The notes: generated by a model not told the origin, from the sequence alone. Shown: positions 54,134-63,900, counted from the stretch's first letter. The stretch: 64,000 nt of DNA from Oscillatoriales cyanobacterium (GCA_011390955.1 JAABRM010000014.1:62001-126000), one strand, 5' to 3'. Program-made: numbers and translations.

Positions 54134-54209
54134 ATATTAACTCTTTTTTTAAGAATGCGCTGAATCAGATAATTTTTTTCTAGGTTGACATTTAAACGGT
54201 AATTTTGCT

Positions 54210-54428
54210 TTAATAATCTCTGGTTATTTCCTTCCCATAAGCGATACAAGCTAAAATATCCTCACGTTCCAAACCTGGATATTCCTGAAGTAATTCTTCA
54301 ATGGTTGCACCCCCAGCTAACAGGTCAAGAATCAACGCCACCCCAATGCGATGTCCGCGAATACAAGGTTTGCCGAAACAGATATTGGGATTAATTGAAA
54401 TTCGGGATAGCAAATTATCTCTAAGCAT
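54210..54428 (-). CDS. DUF433 small HTH protein
   Basis: A 72-residue DUF433 protein: RISINPNICFGKPCIRGHRIGVALILDLLAGGATIEELLQEYPGLE (quoted as FGKPCIRGHRIGV and ELLQEYPGLEREDI). Such proteins are usually antitoxins for DUF5615 PIN-like nucleases. No DUF5615 gene is present. It lies on the same strand as cas10d, 76 bases ahead of it, and could be transcribed with the cas operon. Confidence 0.85.
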   Translation of the reverse strand: MLRDNLLSRISINPNICFGKPCIRGHRIGVALILDLLAGGATIEELLQEYPGLEREDILACIAYGKEITRDY

Positions 54429-54491
54429 TGGTTTTCCTCCAATTTTTTCTTACTTCTGAGGATGGAAGCAGGAGATACTACTCCCATCTTT

Positions 54492-54692
54492 CTATTCTTC
54501 TGAGCGATCGCTTAATCGGTACTCGTATCGCTGTCCTTCGATTCGACGCTTTTCAAAGTTGTAGCCTTGTTTTTTCAAAACATGGATGGTTGCAGAAAAG
54601 CGATGGCTGATTTTTTCCACCAATTCGTCATAGGAGTGCCACTCTCGATCGGACATCAGGACTAGGAGACGATGTGGAAGGCTTTCTTTCAT
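54492..54692 (-). CDS. Small winged-helix-like protein heading the cas operon
   Basis: A 66-residue basic protein: LPHRLLVLMSDREWHSYDELVEKISHRF then IHVLKKQGYNFEKRRIEGQRYEYRL (quoted in parts: DREWHSYDELVEKI, KRRIEGQRYEYRL). The helix-turn-helix and final beta wing match small winged-helix DNA-binding domains. It is the first gene after a good promoter and lies 63 bases ahead of the DUF433 gene. A regulatory role for the cas genes is an inference. Confidence 0.7.
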   Translation of the reverse strand: MKESLPHRLLVLMSDREWHSYDELVEKISHRFSATIHVLKKQGYNFEKRRIEGQRYEYRLSDRSEE

Positions 54693-54725
54693 GGCAAATC
54701 ACGGCTGATTGACCGCTAGGCACTA

Positions 54726-54744
54726 TTTATATTTACAATATAAA
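54726..54744. promoter_or_regulatory. Operator-like inverted repeat at the cas/WYL divergent promoter
   Basis: Perfect 8-bp inverted repeat TTTATATT-TAC-AATATAAA lying over the -10 box of the leftward promoter. It would be well placed for a repressor such as the WYL protein, the winged-helix protein or the DUF433 protein. Confidence 0.65.
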
Positions 54745-54765
54745 CAAGTGAGCCAATTATGTCAA
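54737..54765 (-). promoter_or_regulatory. Sigma-70-type promoter reading toward the cas operon
   Basis: On the minus strand a perfect -35 (TTGACA at 54760-54765, with the first base at 54765) and -10 TATATT (54737-54742) are 17 bases apart. The start of the winged-helix gene lies about 45 bases further on. No equally good promoter was seen between there and cas10d. Confidence 0.7.
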
Positions 54766-54791
54766 TAGTGAAAGTATAAAAATTTTTAGCC

Positions 54792-55661
54792 ATGCCCAGA
54801 AAAAAAGAAGCCCTAACCCTGTCGGTTCCCCCTGGAACCAAAGAAAAACTAGAGTCGATCGCCTCTAAACTCAAGATATTGTGGGGAAAAAAGCCCAGTG
54901 CCTCTGGGCTAATCGTCGCGATCGCCGAGCAAACCGTGCAAGTAGGACAACCTTTTGCCCTCAGTTCAGTGCAAGTACAATCTTTGAATCAAGCCATCAA
55001 AGCCCTAATCGATGCGGGTCACTTGGGAGACGCCCAAATCCTGACGACCCTGGCGATCGAACAGGGAAACCTCAGCCCCCAAGAACGTCAAACCCTGATG
55101 CAGCAAGTCAGCCAGCCTAATCAAGCTTGGCGTGTCACCGTCGATGAGTATTGCCAAAATCAACAACCCTTTCATCTTCTTTATCGCAATGCCCAAGACC
55201 AAGACCTCGCTTATACCGTGCGTTACGCCGAAATCAACTTTTATGAGAAGCGGTTTTACTTGCAAATTTGGTGTGATGAAACCGAAGACATCAAAGACAG
55301 CAAAAACATCTCCTATGCCGAACTCAGACATAATCGCTGTCTGCGGTTCGATCGCATTCAAAGCATCCTACCCGCCACCGGCCATTGGCGCAGCGAAGGC
55401 TTAGATCACCTAAAAGTGTATTTACACTTTTATGGGGGTATGGTCAAAGCTTATGAACCCAGAGTGGGGCAAGACATCAGCGACGAAACCACCGGCAACG
55501 TTCGCCAAGTGGTTCGCCGAGTCAATAACCCCTTCTGGCTAGTGCGAGAAGTCCTGCGTTATGGCCAAGATTGCATAGTCATATCTCCCGATAACGTCCG
55601 TGAAGCGGTCAAACGAGAGATTCTGGCCACTTGCCACAAATACGATATTAAGCTCATGTAG
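54792..55661 (+). CDS. WYL-domain transcriptional regulator divergent from the I-D cas operon
   Basis: A 289-residue protein. Its N-terminus (TLSVPPGTKEKLESIA) looks like a ribbon-helix-helix DNA-binding part. The centre (VTVDEYCQNQQPFHLLYRN, AYTVRYAEINFYEKRFYLQIW) is a WYL-like sensor domain, followed by the C-terminal extension with VRQVVRRVNNPFWLVREVLRYG. Proteins of this type are encoded beside type I-D loci in cyanobacteria; Synechocystis Sll7009 is reported as a negative regulator of its I-D system. By analogy it probably binds the shared promoter region. Confidence 0.82.
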   Translation: MPRKKEALTLSVPPGTKEKLESIASKLKILWGKKPSASGLIVAIAEQTVQVGQPFALSSVQVQSLNQAIKALIDAGHLGDAQILTTLAIEQGNLSPQERQTLMQQVSQPNQAWRVTVDEYCQNQQPFHLLYRNAQDQDLAYTVRYAEINFYEKRFYLQIWCDETEDIKDSKNISYAELRHNRCLRFDRIQSILPATGHWRSEGLDHLKVYLHFYGGMVKAYEPRVGQDISDETTGNVRQVVRRVNNPFWLVREVLRYGQDCIVISPDNVREAVKREILATCHKYDIKLM

Positions 55662-55680
55662 GGGCAAAGCATGGGGACTG

Positions 55681-55714
55681 AAAAACCGGGTTTCTTCGGC
55701 GAAACCCGGTTTTT
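55681..55714. terminator. Bidirectional terminator between WYL gene and convergent gene
   Basis: A perfect 14-bp stem (AAAAACCGGGTTTC against GAAACCCGGTTTTT) with a 6-base TTCGGC loop is followed by further T on the plus strand; A-run on the left gives T on the other strand. It is built from two copies of the dispersed AGAAACCCGGTTTCT-type repeat. Confidence 0.88.
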
Positions 55715-55717
55715 TGG

Positions 55718-56812
55718 TTAAGAATGATTTCGTTTATATTCAAACACCGCCAAAAATACCAAAATCAAAACATGATGAAATTGGATATTAAATGCCATTT
55801 GAACCGATTTTAAAAATACGAGTACGGACTGATTATTACTCTCACGGATGGATTGAATATTCTGGGTTGATAAACTTCCCTCAGTTCTTGACACCGCTTG
55901 CCCGTTGTTGTTGGTGTTATTGTTGAAGTTTTGACTATGATTGGTGCTTGGGGTGGTACTGCTGGGGCTGGTGGTGGCAGGATTTCCGGTATTTATCCCC
56001 CCGGCTGAGTTAAAGTTTATCGAATTACTACCTAATGACGTATTTTGACTTGAGTTGTTGGTCAAATTTTGTTGCGTATTACGGGTTAATCCTGTGCTGG
56101 TTTGCGTGGTTCCAGTGATATTCCCCCTCGCAATTATAGGCTGTGTCTGGAAAGGCGATCGAGAAACTATCGTATTAACTTGATTCCCCAAACCTTCAAA
56201 TGATAGAGGAGTTGTCACCATAGAATTTGCCGCATTGCCATTTCCAGGTAATTCTCTCATAAAAACAGGATAAATTAGCGGGTTTGAATTGATGGCACTT
56301 AGTCGATCTACTTCATTTCGATCGGAATTTTTGTCGCCAGATAAAGTCCGATCTAATGTCTGAGATAAAGTCTGGTTAAATTTCGGATAATCCGGCTCAT
56401 TTTCGGCTGATTTAAAAGTAAAATTTTCTTCTAATTCCTCTAAATATGATACATATTCTATGACTTGAAATACGGATTTGAGGATAAAACCATCGGCTGG
56501 TTCTCTATTTGAAGTTTCACCTGTATATCCTTTGATATTTCTGATATCGCCGCTAAAATTTTGCGGATTTTCATTGTTAATATGTTGCTGATGATTGTTT
56601 TTCTGGTCTGCTTCCTCTGGAACATTTTCTGGTAAATTTAACAAATCAGCATCAAGCTGGCCTATATTATCAGAATTGGTTAAATATAACCTAGCAGCTA
56701 TGGCCGGGTTATTTTCACTAAAAACAAACCCGCTAATACCGCTAACGGTGACAACTAAAAAAAGCGATCGCTGAAATAAGTTGTTAATTAAATGCTGCTG
56801 ATTAATATTCAT
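55718..56812 (-). CDS. Asn/Ser-rich exported protein of unknown function
   Basis: A 364-residue protein. The N-terminus has a hydrophobic signal-like segment (SLFLVVTVSGISGFVFS) with an ALA-like cleavage region near PAIAARLYL. The middle is acidic then low complexity, rich in Asn, Ser and Thr (NNTNNNGQAVS). Near the C-terminus is a membrane helix, HHVLILVFLAVFEYKRN, ending with a basic tail, so the protein may be anchored at its end. No family is recognised and no operon partner adjoins. Confidence 0.6.
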   Translation of the reverse strand: MNINQQHLINNLFQRSLFLVVTVSGISGFVFSENNPAIAARLYLTNSDNIGQLDADLLNLPENVPEEADQKNNHQQHINNENPQNFSGDIRNIKGYTGETSNREPADGFILKSVFQVIEYVSYLEELEENFTFKSAENEPDYPKFNQTLSQTLDRTLSGDKNSDRNEVDRLSAINSNPLIYPVFMRELPGNGNAANSMVTTPLSFEGLGNQVNTIVSRSPFQTQPIIARGNITGTTQTSTGLTRNTQQNLTNNSSQNTSLGSNSINFNSAGGINTGNPATTSPSSTTPSTNHSQNFNNNTNNNGQAVSRTEGSLSTQNIQSIRESNNQSVLVFLKSVQMAFNIQFHHVLILVFLAVFEYKRNHS

Positions 56813-57040
56813 ATTTCATTAATGAGATGGTATTGGTGCTTGATTTACTCAACTCACTTAGTATTATGGACAGTTGGCGAATGAGAAACCCCGTACCACT
56901 GACATCTTTACCAAAACTTTATATTTAATTCATATTTAATATGATTAGCAAAACTAATCATATATGCCGATAAATTGGCAGCATTTGCCAGTTAAAGGCG
57001 TAACAATTAATATTTCTGAAGATAAGCATCAAATAAATCA

Positions 57041-57421
57041 ATGAATTCGGCGATATTTTTAAGTATAATTACCCAATTATCCTCGATTTATTTAATCTAC
57101 TTAATAGCGATCGCCATAAGTTCATGGCAAATCATCGGTAAACATAAGCAAAACTTATATAAAGTTCAACAGGTCAGCCGGGAGAAACTTTACAGAAACT
57201 TTAAATATCACCTAGAGAGCTTAAGTAGATTTACGGAAGAGAAGGCGTGGGGAATAATTATCAATTATCAATTATCAATTATCAATTATCAATTATCAAT
57301 TATCAATTATCAATTATTCCCTACACCCAGGGACAACTCAGTCAGTTTTCGGGTAAGTCTGATACAATTTACCTTATCTAAAGCGGGAAAGATGAAACCA
57401 CTAAATGAAAGCTTATTCTAG
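57041..57421 (+). CDS. Doubtful small membrane protein reading through a heptamer array
   Basis: A frame of 126 codons. The first 70 (FLSIITQLSSIYLIYLIAIAIS membrane helix in part, then a basic helical part) could be a real small protein. The next 25 codons are the AATTATC heptamer array read as INYQLSIINYQLS, followed by nothing recognisable; the stop overlaps the next gene. Either a short membrane protein whose end was replaced by the array, or a chance frame. Confidence 0.3.
   Translation: MNSAIFLSIITQLSSIYLIYLIAIAISSWQIIGKHKQNLYKVQQVSREKLYRNFKYHLESLSRFTEEKAWGIIINYQLSIINYQLSIINYQLFPTPRDNSVSFRVSLIQFTLSKAGKMKPLNESLF
57255..57317. repeat. ATCAATT heptamer tandem array, about 9 copies
   Basis: Exact heptamers (TATCAAT in phase) run through 63 bases. 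This is the reverse complement of the array at 20720-20793. Confidence 0.95.
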
Positions 57422-57761
57422 TGACTTGCGCCAAAAAATTATTCAGGCTTACGAAAATAAAGAAGGCTCTTATCGTCAATTAGCCAAGCGTTTTAGTGTC
57501 AGTCTTGGCTTTGTGCAAAATTTGCTCAAACGATATCGGGAAAGCGGACAGGTTGACCCACTACCCCACGGTGGAGGTTCTGCCCCGAAGTTAACCGCAG
57601 AGCAAATGGAAACTGCGGCTGAATTGCTGAGAGAATATCAGGATGCTACTTTGCTGGAATTGTGCGATCGCCTCGATGAAATGACCCAAGTTCGCCTCAG
57701 TCAAGCCACCATGAGCCGAATTCGCAATCGATTCAAGCTAGATAAAACAAGAAATAATTAA
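57405..57761 (+). pseudogene. IS630-family transposase, N-terminal HTH fragment
   Basis: A 118-residue protein: MKAYSSDLRQKIIQAYENKE, AKRFSVSLGFVQNLLKRYRE, PHGGGSAPKLTAEQ and ATLLELCDRLDEM match the first third of IS630 transposases (double helix-turn-helix). The DDE catalytic domain is missing: the frame stops after KLDKTRNN, and the following 330 bases do not encode it in any frame I can read. It could still bind DNA. No terminal repeats are seen. Confidence 0.75.
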
Positions 57762-58161
57762 GGCTGATTGATTAGCTATTTATATGTTTAATAATATTAA
57801 TTCTGCTAATTTGTAGCGAATATTAATTTAGTAAATTTTTATAAAAATTAGCTAAAAAATACTTGAATTAAAGTGATGATTGTGCTATATTATATTTGCT
57901 GAAATATGGGCATTAATGATAATTTCAAAAATAAAAAAAATCCAAAGCATATTTAACCATGACAAATGCGATTAAAGCGGTTTTCACCTTGGTCAATCAC
58001 AAATATCCGTAAGGGCGAAGCATTCCGGGACAAAATTGTTTATTTGGTTCCAGAGATTGTATGCGGTCATGCTTCGCCCCTAGTCAGCATATGTGATATA
58101 TTCAGCAGAAAAACGCTGTAAATTAATAAAATATATGCAATATAAGGAAGACAATAAATAT
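57762..58161. other. Spacer, AT-rich, no gene seen
   Basis: About 400 bases. From 58009 to 58085, GTAAGGGCGAAGCATTCCGG and GTCATGCTTCGCCCC carry the inverted motif GGGCGAAGCAT / ATGCTTCGCCC, a possible large hairpin. The last 30 bases hold the AAGGAAG ribosome binding site of the next gene. Confidence 0.6.
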
Positions 58162-59949
58162 ATGCAACTCTTGAGTAATTATTGGCGACGGGGTTTTACC
58201 ATCCTCCTAACTTTTGTATGTGCGATTTTATGCGCGATCGCGCTTTCTGGGTGTAATCCCGCTCAGTTCAAAAGTCAAGCCGCAACTGAGAATCAATTAG
58301 TCTTGAGCGTACTCAGCGATCCGAAAACTTTTAACCCAGTTCTCAGTACAGAATCTCCCAATATTTTTGGGCTAACTTTTGAGGGCTTAACCACGCAAAA
58401 TGGGATCACCGCGATGGTAGAACCAGCCCTAGCAGAATCTTGGAAAATTTCTGACGACAAACTACGGTTTATATTTACATTGCGCCCGGATTTAAAGTGG
58501 TCTGATGGGCAACCTTTGACCGCTGATGATGTTGTATTTAGTTACAATGAATTGTACTATAACGAGAAAATTCCTACCAGTGCTAGAGATACTTTACGCA
58601 TTGGCAAAAGTGGCGCTTTAGCCCAAGTGAGAAAACTAGACGATCGCCGAGTAGAATTTACGCTGCCAGAACCATTTGCGCCTTTTTTACGCACCACTAG
58701 CCAGGAAATTTTACCCGCCCATATTCTGCGTCCTACCCTCAAGGAAGAATCTGATGGAAATCTGCGGTTTCTCTCCACTTGGAATACCAATACACCCCCG
58801 GAAAAAATTATCGGCAATGGCCCATACCAATTAGTTAGTTATACCACCAGCGAGCGCTTAGTTTTTCAAAAAAATCCCTACTACTGGCGCAAAGATGCTC
58901 AAGGAAATTCTCAGCCTTACATTGACAAAGTAATTTGGGAAATCGTCGAATCTCAAGATACCTCATTGCTGAGATTTCGCTCTGGTAATTTAGATTCTAT
59001 TTCGGTTTCTCCAGACAATTTTGAGTTACTCAAACAAGAAGAAAAACGGAGTAATTTTACCATTTATAATGGTGGTCAAGCACCGGGAACCACCTTTATG
59101 GCTTTTAATCTGAATCAAGGTCGGAATGCGGATACTCAAAAACCTGTAGTAGATCCGATTAAGTTGCGGTGGTTTAGTAATGTGGCTTTTCGACAAGCCG
59201 TTGCCTATAGTCTAGACCGGCAGCGAATGATTAATAATACTTTTCGCGGGCTAGGAGCACCTCAAAATTCTCATCTTTCCATCCAAAGCCCTTATTATCT
59301 TTCCCCAGAAAAAGGCTTACCCGTCTATGATTACAACCCCGAAAAAGCTAAAGAGTTATTATTAAGTGCGGGGTTTAAATATAACCAGAGAAATGAACTC
59401 CTAGACCAGGACGGCAACCGAGTTCGCTTTACTTTGATTACCAACGCGGGGAATAAAATTAGAGAGGCAATGGGCGCACAAATTAAACAAGATTTGAGTG
59501 AAATCGGCATTACCGTTGATTTTCAACCCATTTCTTTTAATGCTATGGTTGCCAAACTGACGGATTCTTTGGATTGGGAATGTCATTTGATTGGATTTAC
59601 CGGCGGAGTCGAACCCAATAATGGGGCAAATCTTTGGACTCCCGATGGTCGATTGCACGTTTTTAATCAATCGCGCCAACCGGGGCAAACTCCTTTGGTG
59701 GGCAGAAAAATCGCTGATTGGGAGCAAAGACTCGGCGATTTGTATGTCCAAGGAGCCCAAGAATTAGATGAGGAAAAGCGCAAAGCTATCTATGGTTCAG
59801 CCCAGAAATTAGTGCAAGAATATTTGCCGGTGATTCATTTGGTGAATCCTTTGAGTCTGTCGGCAGTGCGCGATCGCATTCAAGAAGTGCAATATTCGGC
59901 CCTCGGTGGTGCATTCTGGAATATCTATGAACTAAAAATTAGCGAATAA
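58162..59949 (+). CDS. ABC transporter substrate-binding lipoprotein, family 5 (oligopeptide type)
   Basis: About 595 residues. The chosen ATG at 58162 follows GGAAG and gives a signal peptide RRGFTILLTFVCAILCAIALSGC, quoted in part (LCAIALSGC), with a lipobox Cys. Family-5 features: VLSVLSDPKTFNPVLS, FTLRPDLKWSDGQPLTADDV, quoted in part (LKWSDGQPLTADDVVFSY), GNGPYQLVSY and KNPYYW. It would bind peptides or nickel-like ligands in the periplasm for an ABC importer. No permease or ATPase genes adjoin, as is common in cyanobacteria. LarB follows 29 bases on. Confidence 0.9.
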   Translation: MQLLSNYWRRGFTILLTFVCAILCAIALSGCNPAQFKSQAATENQLVLSVLSDPKTFNPVLSTESPNIFGLTFEGLTTQNGITAMVEPALAESWKISDDKLRFIFTLRPDLKWSDGQPLTADDVVFSYNELYYNEKIPTSARDTLRIGKSGALAQVRKLDDRRVEFTLPEPFAPFLRTTSQEILPAHILRPTLKEESDGNLRFLSTWNTNTPPEKIIGNGPYQLVSYTTSERLVFQKNPYYWRKDAQGNSQPYIDKVIWEIVESQDTSLLRFRSGNLDSISVSPDNFELLKQEEKRSNFTIYNGGQAPGTTFMAFNLNQGRNADTQKPVVDPIKLRWFSNVAFRQAVAYSLDRQRMINNTFRGLGAPQNSHLSIQSPYYLSPEKGLPVYDYNPEKAKELLLSAGFKYNQRNELLDQDGNRVRFTLITNAGNKIREAMGAQIKQDLSEIGITVDFQPISFNAMVAKLTDSLDWECHLIGFTGGVEPNNGANLWTPDGRLHVFNQSRQPGQTPLVGRKIADWEQRLGDLYVQGAQELDEEKRKAIYGSAQKLVQEYLPVIHLVNPLSLSAVRDRIQEVQYSALGGAFWNIYELKISE

Positions 59950-59978
59950 TTTCCACAAATTTCAACAAACATCTAGCC

Positions 59979-60761
59979 GTGAACTCACAAGCCTTACAAA
60001 CCTTACTCGAAGCCGTCGCCGACGGCACCCTCAAGCCCGATGCCGCCTTGGAAACTCTCAAAAATTTGGCCTTTGAACCTGTCACCAACGACGGAGAAAC
60101 GGAATTTGCTCGCATCGATCATCACCGCAGCCTCCGCACGGGATTTCCCGAAGTTATCTGGGGGCCGGGGAAAACTCCAGAGCAAATTGGGCAAATTATG
60201 CAGGTGATGCGCGATCGCGAACGGGTGGTCATGGCAACTCGCATCGACCCAGAGGTTTATTTGCAGTTAGATGAACTATTGCCCGGTTTGGTCTATTACC
60301 GCAGTGCGCGGATTTGTGCCACCGCTATTCCCCCCATAGAACCGGAATATCCGGGCACCATTGGGGTAGTTTGTGCCGGAACTGCCGACTTGCCCGTAGC
60401 GGAAGAAGCGGCAGTCACCGCCGAACTTTGCGGCTTTCGCGTCCAGCGTCTTTGGGATGTGGGAGTGGCGGGAATTCACCGTTTATTGGCTAACCGGCAT
60501 ATCCTGGTGGAGTCCGATGTGTTGATTGTGGTCGCGGGGATGGAAGGGGCTTTACCCAGTGTGGTCGCGGGTTTGGTGGAAGCCCCCGCGATCGCTGTTC
60601 CCACCAGTATCGGTTATGGGGCTAGTTTTCATGGGTTGGCCGCTTTGTTGGGGATGCTTAACTCTTGTGCTGCGGGTCTGGGGGTGGTGAATATTGACAA
60701 TGGCTTTGGGGCGGCGATGTTAGCGGCCAAGATTCTGCGTACCAGAAACTCGGTTGCTTGA
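59979..60761 (+). CDS. larB: LarB, nickel-pincer cofactor biosynthesis (pyridinium carboxylase)
   Basis: A 260-residue protein starting at GTG. The PurE-like C-terminal domain is clear: GVVCAGTADLPVAEEAAVTAE, quoted in part (VVCAGTADLPVAEEAA), VLIVVAGMEGALPSVVAGLV in part (VAGMEGALPSVVAGLV), and VPTSIGYGASFHGLAALLGMLN in part (SIGYGASFHGLAALLG). The N-terminal FARIDHHRSLRTGFPEVIWG region is also conserved. LarB carboxylates and hydrolyses nicotinic-acid adenine dinucleotide in the first step of nickel-pincer cofactor synthesis. larC and larE are not in the window. It may be cotranscribed with the solute-binding gene. Confidence 0.93.
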   Translation: MNSQALQTLLEAVADGTLKPDAALETLKNLAFEPVTNDGETEFARIDHHRSLRTGFPEVIWGPGKTPEQIGQIMQVMRDRERVVMATRIDPEVYLQLDELLPGLVYYRSARICATAIPPIEPEYPGTIGVVCAGTADLPVAEEAAVTAELCGFRVQRLWDVGVAGIHRLLANRHILVESDVLIVVAGMEGALPSVVAGLVEAPAIAVPTSIGYGASFHGLAALLGMLNSCAAGLGVVNIDNGFGAAMLAAKILRTRNSVA

Positions 60762-60883
60762 GTGGGGAAACCCGGTTTCTGGCGTCAACCCTTGCCGAAG
60801 ACTTAAACTAAAATAGAAACCTGGTTTCTGGGTTAAAACTTGATTTAATCCCTATATGGTGGATATATGGTGGGCTTCGGCCC

Positions 60884-60930
60884 ACCCTAAACCCTAAACC
60901 CTAAACCCTACACCCCACACCCTAAACCCC
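60884..60930. repeat. CCCTAAA heptamer tandem repeat
   Basis: Four clean CCCTAAA units and decayed ones (CCCTACACCCCACACCCTAAACCCC). The sequence resembles plant telomere DNA but is certainly a local bacterial tract. It runs into the coding end of the cyclase gene and provides its stop codon. Confidence 0.85.
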
Positions 60931-63900
60931 AAGACAGCGATCGCGATAACAGAGGGCGGCCCGATCGCCGGGATGATAGTTGACGCACTCTTGAAATAAA
61001 CGGGCAGCTTCGGGAATATTGCCCATGTAATATAACATAATCGCCTTTTCAAACTGCTCTTTCGTCGCGTTTTTTGCTTCGCGCAAATCTGGGGGGTCGG
61101 CAGAAAAAACTTCAAATAAACCAACCGCTTCCGTTTTTCCTTTTGCTTTTACTTTGTCAACAAATCTTAAATCATATTCCAGGGGATTCTTTAAACCTTG
61201 CCAAGTTTGAGCGGTGATTAAAAGGGAAGCCCCATAGCTTTTGGTTAACCCTTCTACCCGCGATCCCAGATTCACAGCATCGCCGATCGCCGTCCCGTCC
61301 ATGCGACCCATTCCCCCGACAATACCTAACATTAACATTCCCGTATGCAAACCGATGCCAATCCGCACAGGTGGGAGATTTCTTTCTTGTCGAGATAAAT
61401 TGTATTTTTTCAACTGTTCTAGCATAGCCAAAGAACCTTGCACTGCATCATCGGCAGAATTAGGAAATAAGGCCATAATCGCATCCCCGATATATTTATC
61501 AATAAAGCCGCCATGTTTTTGAATTTCCGGTTCCATGAAACCGAGATATTCATTAATAAAGGCAAAGTTTTCTGCCGGGGTCATCTGTTCGGAGATGGTG
61601 GTAAAATCGCGAATATCGGAGAATAAAATAGTCATTTCCCGTTCCACTTGATCGCCGAGTTGAACATCCACCAGGCTTTTTTTCTCTAAAAAACTGAGAA
61701 ACTGGTCGGGAACAAAACGCTTGCAAGCGTCATACAGTCGGGCATTTTCTAAAGAGATTGCCGCTTGACCGGCAAGAGTTCGCAACAAGGCTAAACGTTC
61801 TTCCGTAAACGCTGCGGTGGTGAGGTTATTTTCCAAATAGATAATCCCTTGAAGTACACCTCGATTAATTAACGGCGTACAGGCGATCGATTGACATTGA
61901 TATTGTTGAATATAGGGATCGTCGGTAAAGTTGCCTTCAGCGGTGGCATTGTTCAACACCAAGGTTTCGCGAGTGCGGGCAACATAATTAACAATTTTGG
62001 CGGACAGTCTGGTAAACTGATTCAGAGCAAGAGACTGCAAGACCGAAACGTTATCCGATTCCGGTTCCTTGGTGGCTTCGACCCATAAATCTTGGCCACG
62101 AGGTAAAATCAAAATTCCTCGCTCTGCTCCGGCATTTTCCACAATAATATGCATTAAAGTTGCCAGCAATTTCTCTAACACAATCTCGCTGGAAATGGCA
62201 TTAGTAGATTTAATCGTGGTGGCCAAATCTAACATTGTAGTATTAGTCGAGTTGCTGGTCATCCGTGTATTCAGCGTTCTTGAATTCGCTGTTTTAGCCG
62301 TTGAGGCTGAACACAATTGAGGATAGTTTTCTTCTAGTTGCTTAACTTTTGCTGTGGCCCCCCACCGACCATAGCAGTAGTGGGCATCCATCATATAGAC
62401 GCGGGCAATTTTATCTTTCCCCCAAGCTAAGTAAAATTTGGCCGCGAGTTCATTAGCCAAGGCTTCTTCCTGGATATATTCATTGGCTTTGGCTCCCGCG
62501 ATCGCGCGATCGTATAATTCCATTGCTTCGACTTTTTCGCCTAAAACTCGACATTTTTCTGCGGCCACCAAATCCACTTTATGCTGGTGATTCATGGGCG
62601 CATAATCAGCCCAATCTTGTTGCAATTGACTTTGATTTTCCTCCACCCGTTGCAGCACTTCCGATAGTTCTTCTGATGCGGAACTGACTGCCGCCAAAGC
62701 GGTCAAAGAATCATATAAATATAACGCCGGGATGCCAACAGTGCTCACCACCGCATTTAAATATTTTTTTATTTCAAAAATATAGCTTTGCGCGGATGAA
62801 ATTTCTTCAAATAGATAGCAAAGCATCAGCTTTTGTAAGCAGAAAAAATATAAACCAAAAAAGTCATTTGCTTCCCGAAGATGAGACAGTAATTCGGTTT
62901 CCTGTAAAGCCGATCCAGATAAAATATACGGATATTCTGCTTGCCCCAGCAAATTTAACATCGACTGCCAATGGATGCGGCACCAATTAGCGGCGATCGC
63001 TTGATTTAATTGGGCCAAGGCGTTGCAGTAAGCCCGCACTTGTGGCTCCAAACTTGTCAGAGTTTGACCAGACCAAAAAGAATTCAGACAAAAATTGTGA
63101 GCGCTATATCCCGCAGCTTCTAACTGACCGACTTCCAGGGATCTCACATAGCTTTCTTGAAGAATTGGCAGGGTTTCTTTAGTGTGGAATTTGCGGTGTA
63201 CGGTGAATACACCGGCAATGTTTAATACCTCTGGTTTGGTGGACTTGGCATCTAGTTTATCCACGAGTTTAAGTGCCAAATGAGCAAATTTTACGCCAGT
63301 ATCTACCTGTTTCCAGAAATTATGAACAATTATACTATAGCAGACATAACCAAAAGCTGATTCGGGAATATTGCCATATTGAATCGAAAGCTTAACCGAT
63401 AAAGAAGTTAGTAAGGGATACAAGAGAAAATTAGAAAAATAAGCCGCCGGAATCACGCTATTGGCAATTTGGAGCGTCGCAATTTTTTCCCGATCGGTCA
63501 TTATGGGTAAGTTAAGCAAATCTTCAATATCCCGATCGCCAATTAATTTAGTAATTTCTGCGGTGACAACTTCCGTGTCTTTTAGGGTCAGCGGTTCGGG
63601 AAAATTAACTCCTAATTTTCTTAATAACTCTTGGGCAATGTCCGTCGCTTCTTTCAGTTTAGTTTGGGCAATCTTGGCTTTAATTTGAATTTTGTAAACA
63701 TGAACTTGGTCTAGCAGTGATTGACTGTGGTGAATTACTAGATCGATGAATTTTTCCATAGCATCCAAGTCACCACAGAGCCAAGATATGTCTGTCAAAT
63801 TATTATGAAAACCCAGAGTCATGTCATAGTGTCTTTGCCAAGCATTTTCCCCTAGCAAAGATAACCCAATTTCGGCATATTCACGCGCCGATTGATAAGC

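Noticed and set aside
60884-60930. True telomeric sequence
   Set aside because: The tract is short, decays quickly and lies inside a bacterial gene region; simple heptamer slippage explains it.
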